A stretch of 7,977 bases of DNA from Pseudomonadota bacterium (GTDB lineage: Bacteria > Pseudomonadota > Gammaproteobacteria > Steroidobacterales > Steroidobacteraceae): contig JAKBBE010000121.1 of assembly GCA_021826035.1 (NCBI GenBank), positions 1 through 7,977 on the forward strand, in the 5' to 3' direction. The position numbers and the translations under genes were made by a program. The notes under the pieces were generated by a model. The model was not told the DNA's origin. It ran no database searches and saw nothing but the letters and a program-made list of their open reading frames with translations. Positions within the stretch are counted from its first letter, which is position 1, and the number at the start of each line of letters is the position of its first letter. Below are positions 5,677-7,977 of this stretch, piece by piece.

Positions 5677-5683
5677 GGGCTTG

Positions 5684-5691
5684 ATTATACT
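5684..5691. promoter_or_regulatory. Overlapping divergent -10 boxes between nnrD and queG
   Basis: The 31 bases between the two start codons contain ATTATACT. On the minus strand 5689-5684 reads TATAAT, a perfect -10 box placing the nnrD transcript start at or next to its ATG. On the plus strand 5686-5691 reads TATACT (five of six), placing the queG start about 10 bases before its ATG. I see no good -35 box for either, so the promoters would be weak or activator-dependent. Confidence 0.42.
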
Positions 5692-5707
5692 GGCCCCTGA
5701 GGCCCCC

Positions 5708-6772
5708 ATGAGCGAACACATCCCCCCGCCCGAGGTTCTGAGGCGCGAACTCGCCGAGCGCGCGCGCGCACTCGGCTTCACTCGCCTCGGCATTGCCGGG
5801 GTGGAGTTGGCCGAGGACGAGCGCCACCTGGTGCGCTGGCTCGAGGCGGGCATGCACGGGCACATGCATTACATGCAGCGTCACGGCACGCTGCGCAGCC
5901 GGCCCGCCGAACTGCTGCCCGGCGCGCTGCGCGTCATCAGCGTGCGTATGGATTACTGGCCGGCCGACGCCGCGCCCGCCGCGGCGGTGCTCGCCGATCC
6001 ACTCACCGGCTACGTGTCCCGCTATGCGCTCGGGCGCGACTATCACAAGGTGATGCGTGCGGCGCTGGCGCGGCTCGCCCGTGAGTTCGCCGCGCAGATC
6101 GGTCCGTTCGGCTACCGAGTCTGTGTCGACAGCGCACCGGTTCTGGAGAAGGCGCTCGCCCGCGATGCCGGTCTCGGCTGGATTGGCAAACACACCAACC
6201 TGATCGCACGCGAGGCCGGTTCGTGGTTCTTTCTCGGCGAGATCCTCACCGACCTGCCGCTACCGCTCGATGCTCCCACGAGCGCGCACTGCGGCTCGTG
6301 CTCGGCTTGCATCGAGGCCTGTCCGACCGCGGCCATCGTCGCGCCCTACCGGCTCGATGCACGTCGCTGCATCTCATACTTGACCATCGAACTCGACGGA
6401 CCGATTCCGCCGCAGCTGCGCGCCGCGATCGGCAACCGCATTTACGGCTGCGACGACTGCCAGCTGGTCTGTCCGTGGAACAAGTTCGCGCGCACCGCCT
6501 CGCACCCGGACTTCAAGGTCCGCCACGCGCTCGATGCGCCGCAGCTCACGGCACTGTTTGCCTGGAGCGAGGCGCAGTTCGAGGCGCGCATGCAGGGCTC
6601 CGCCATCTACCGCATCGGCTACGAGCGCTGGTCGCGCAACATCGCGGTGGCGCTCGGCAACGCCCCGCCCGATGCCGAGGTACGCCGTGCGCTGCTGGCG
6701 CGGCGCGAGCATGCCTCGGCATTGCTGCGCGAGCACATCGACTGGGCGCTGCAGCGCCAGAGTCGCCCCTAG
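5708..6772 (+). CDS. queG: Epoxyqueuosine reductase QueG
   Basis: QueG performs the last step of queuosine synthesis, reducing epoxyqueuosine to queuosine in the wobble position of tRNAs with GUN anticodons; it uses a cobalamin and two [4Fe-4S] clusters in the cytoplasm. The protein has 354 residues, a normal length. An N-terminal cobalamin-binding domain includes YALGRDYHK (106-114) and VDSAPVLEKALARDAGLGWIG (140-160), with D141 the likely acid. The ferredoxin-like part has CGSCSACIEACP (C195, C198, C201, C205), C221 in RRCISYLTIE and YGCDDCQLVCPWN (C248, C251, C255), so all eight cluster cysteines are present. A HEAT-like helical tail (about 295-350) completes it. The ATG at 5708 has a GAGG 5 bases upstream. 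The gene is divergent from nnrD, as in E. coli, and its TAG stop overlaps that of panC. Confidence 0.97.
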   Translation: MSEHIPPPEVLRRELAERARALGFTRLGIAGVELAEDERHLVRWLEAGMHGHMHYMQRHGTLRSRPAELLPGALRVISVRMDYWPADAAPAAAVLADPLTGYVSRYALGRDYHKVMRAALARLAREFAAQIGPFGYRVCVDSAPVLEKALARDAGLGWIGKHTNLIAREAGSWFFLGEILTDLPLPLDAPTSAHCGSCSACIEACPTAAIVAPYRLDARRCISYLTIELDGPIPPQLRAAIGNRIYGCDDCQLVCPWNKFARTASHPDFKVRHALDAPQLTALFAWSEAQFEARMQGSAIYRIGYERWSRNIAVALGNAPPDAEVRRALLARREHASALLREHIDWALQRQSRP

Positions 6773-7617
6773 CGCTCAACCTGCACGTTGTCGATCAGGC
6801 GCGCTTTGCCGAGGTGAGCGGCGGTCAGCACCACCCAGTGCCGGGTGTCGGCCTGCGGCGGACCCAGATCGGCGGCCCGTTTGACCGCGAAGTAATCGGG
6901 ACGGAACCCCTGCTGGGTCAGCGCGCGCAGCCCGTCGCGCTCGATCGCCGCGACATCAAGGTCGCCAACGGCCAGATGCGCTGCCGCCTCGCGCAGCGCC
7001 CGGTGGATCGCCGGGGCCCGAGCGCGCTCGTCATCGGTCAGGTACTGGTTGCGTGAACTCAGGGCGAGTCCGTCGGCATCGCGTACCGTCGCCGCCGCGA
7101 CGATCTGCACCGGCATGCACAGCTCGCTCACCATGCGCCGGATCAGCGTCAGCTGTTGGAAATCCTTCTCGCCGAACACCGCCGCATCGGGCGCGACGAT
7201 GTGCAGCAGCTTGCAGACGATGGTCGTGACGCCCTGGAAATGCCCCGGGCGAAACTCCCCGCAGAGGATGTCGGAGAGCCCCGGCACCTCGACGCGTGTC
7301 GCCGCTGCGGAGCCGTTCGGATACATCTGCGCGACCTCCGGCATGAACATCAGGTCGCAGCCGGCATCGCTCAACATGCGCTCGTCGCGCTCGGGCGTGC
7401 GCGGGTAGTGCGCGAAGTCCTCGTTCGGACCGAACTGCATCGGGTTGACGAAGATGCTGGCGACGAAGCGCTTGCCGTGGGCACGGGCCGCCTCGAGCAG
7501 GCTCATGTGCCCGGCGTGCAGATTGCCCATGGTCGGCACGAACACCACGCGCTCACCGGCCCGGCGCCATTCGCGCACGGCCTCGCGCACCTCGGCGATG
7601 CGAGTCACGTTGCGCAT
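6769..7617 (-). CDS. panC: Pantothenate synthetase PanC
   Basis: PanC joins pantoate and beta-alanine with ATP, via a pantoyl-adenylate, to make pantothenate for coenzyme A; it is a cytoplasmic dimer. The 282-residue length is typical. Signature segments are PTMGNLHAGHMSL (28-40, with H34 and H37 of the HxGH nucleotide-binding motif), NPMQFGPNEDF (58-68), GHFQGV (125-130), FGEKDFQQL (148-156) and LALSSRN (184-190), the KMSKS-like loop. The C-terminal domain (about 180-282) ends RLIDNVQVER. It starts 4 bases after the panB stop with no strong ribosome binding site of its own, so coupled translation with panB is likely. Its stop codon shares CTAG with the queG stop on the opposite strand, which leaves no space for a terminator between the two genes. 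Confidence 0.98.
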   Translation of the reverse strand: MRNVTRIAEVREAVREWRRAGERVVFVPTMGNLHAGHMSLLEAARAHGKRFVASIFVNPMQFGPNEDFAHYPRTPERDERMLSDAGCDLMFMPEVAQMYPNGSAAATRVEVPGLSDILCGEFRPGHFQGVTTIVCKLLHIVAPDAAVFGEKDFQQLTLIRRMVSELCMPVQIVAAATVRDADGLALSSRNQYLTDDERARAPAIHRALREAAAHLAVGDLDVAAIERDGLRALTQQGFRPDYFAVKRAADLGPPQADTRHWVVLTAAHLGKARLIDNVQVER

Positions 7618-7621
7618 GGGC

Positions 7622-7977
7622 TTAGAAGCAGTGCTCGGCAGCCGGATAGGCGCGCTCGCGCACGGCAGCGACGTAGCGCTTGATGGCCTCGAGGTTGTCC
7701 CCGGCGCCGGCCATGAAATTGCGCACGAAGCGCGGTTTGCGCCCGGTGGTGATGTCCAGAATGTCGTACAGCACGAGAATCTGGCCGTCGGTGTCGGGCC
7801 CGGCGCCGATCCCGATCACCGGCACCGCAAGCGCCGCGGTGATCTGCATCCCGAGCGCCGCCGGAATGCACTCGAGCAGCACCACGTCGGCACCGGCCGA
7901 CTCGAGCCGCTTGGCGTCCTCGATCAGCTGGTGCGCGGCGGCGTCCTCGCGGCCCTGCACGCGAAATCCGCCCGTCT
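7622..7977 (-). CDS. panB: Ketopantoate hydroxymethyltransferase PanB, C-terminal part
   Basis: The last 117 or so residues of PanB, cut by the right edge. The enzyme adds a hydroxymethyl group from methylenetetrahydrofolate to 2-oxoisovalerate, giving ketopantoate, the first committed step to pantothenate. Visible family segments are TGGFRVQGR right at the edge, then VVLLECIPAALGMQIT, with the glutamate that acts in catalysis, then PVIGIGAGPDTDGQILVLYD, which closes the TIM barrel, and RKPRFVRNF near the end. The start codon lies beyond the window; GTG at 7960 is internal. The segment YDILDITTG carries Asp where Gly is common. The stop is 4 bases from the panC start, so the two form an operon in pathway order apart from the ketopantoate reductase step. 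Confidence 0.97.
   Translation of the reverse strand, partial: TGGFRVQGREDAAAHQLIEDAKRLESAGADVVLLECIPAALGMQITAALAVPVIGIGAGPDTDGQILVLYDILDITTGRKPRFVRNFMAGAGDNLEAIKRYVAAVRERAYPAAEHCF

Noticed and set aside
4771..5700. 309-codon plus-strand frame opposite nnrD
   Set aside because: It is antisense to nnrD with no recognisable domain; nnrD explains the region fully.
4736..6193. 485-codon minus-strand frame across nnrD and queG
   Set aside because: It crosses two well-supported genes on opposite strands and their promoter region, and its product is Arg/Gly-rich low-complexity sequence typical of GC-rich shadow frames.
6223..7056. 277-codon plus-strand frame over the queG-panC junction
   Set aside because: It reads queG in the wrong frame and then the antisense of panC; no domain is visible.
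7622..7960. Treating GTG 7960 as the start of panB
   Set aside because: The frame continues upstream to the window edge with matching PanB sequence (TGGFR before the GTG), so the gene is cut by the window and is not a short protein.

Overview
The window is GC-rich bacterial chromosome that looks like an ordinary housekeeping and accessory stretch. The gene order on the right half, queG diverging from nnrD-tsaE-amidase, is the arrangement known from Escherichia coli and many other Gammaproteobacteria. A high-GC gammaproteobacterium is therefore the best guess; the genus cannot be read from the sequence. I see no transposase, integrase, phage gene, CRISPR array, rRNA or tRNA.

Left part (1-2464), small genes and gaps. 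A minus-strand gene appears to start near position 73 and runs off the left edge. About 560 bases without a convincing gene follow, holding a tandem repeat, a palindrome, a hairpin and one weak promoter candidate. Then come plus-strand genes: a 98-residue RRM RNA-binding protein, a very strong hairpin (945-985), a small four-cysteine protein, a DUF4279-type protein and an unrecognised protein ending at 2367.

Middle part (2465-5676), three minus-strand genes transcribed from right to left. nnrD (repair of damaged NAD(P)H) overlaps tsaE (ATPase of t6A tRNA modification). An AmiB/AmiC-type N-acetylmuramoyl-L-alanine amidase follows and has a credible promoter of its own at the tsaE stop codon. 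In E. coli mutL, miaA and hfq come next; here the amidase instead ends facing an unrelated convergent gene, so the cluster is cut short.

Right part (5677-7977). Divergent from nnrD across only 31 bases is queG (epoxyqueuosine reductase). It ends in a 4-base CTAG overlap with the convergent pantothenate genes: panB (partial, entering from the right edge), then panC 4 bases later.

Functional themes are tRNA modification (TsaE, QueG), metabolite repair (NnrD), cell-wall splitting (amidase) and coenzyme A precursor synthesis (PanB, PanC). I found no clearly new system. The most useful second looks are the start codon of tsaE (no ATG, GTG or TTG where the family starts, but a CTG behind a strong ribosome binding site), the tiny divergent promoter region of nnrD and queG, and the palindromes around the small cysteine protein.
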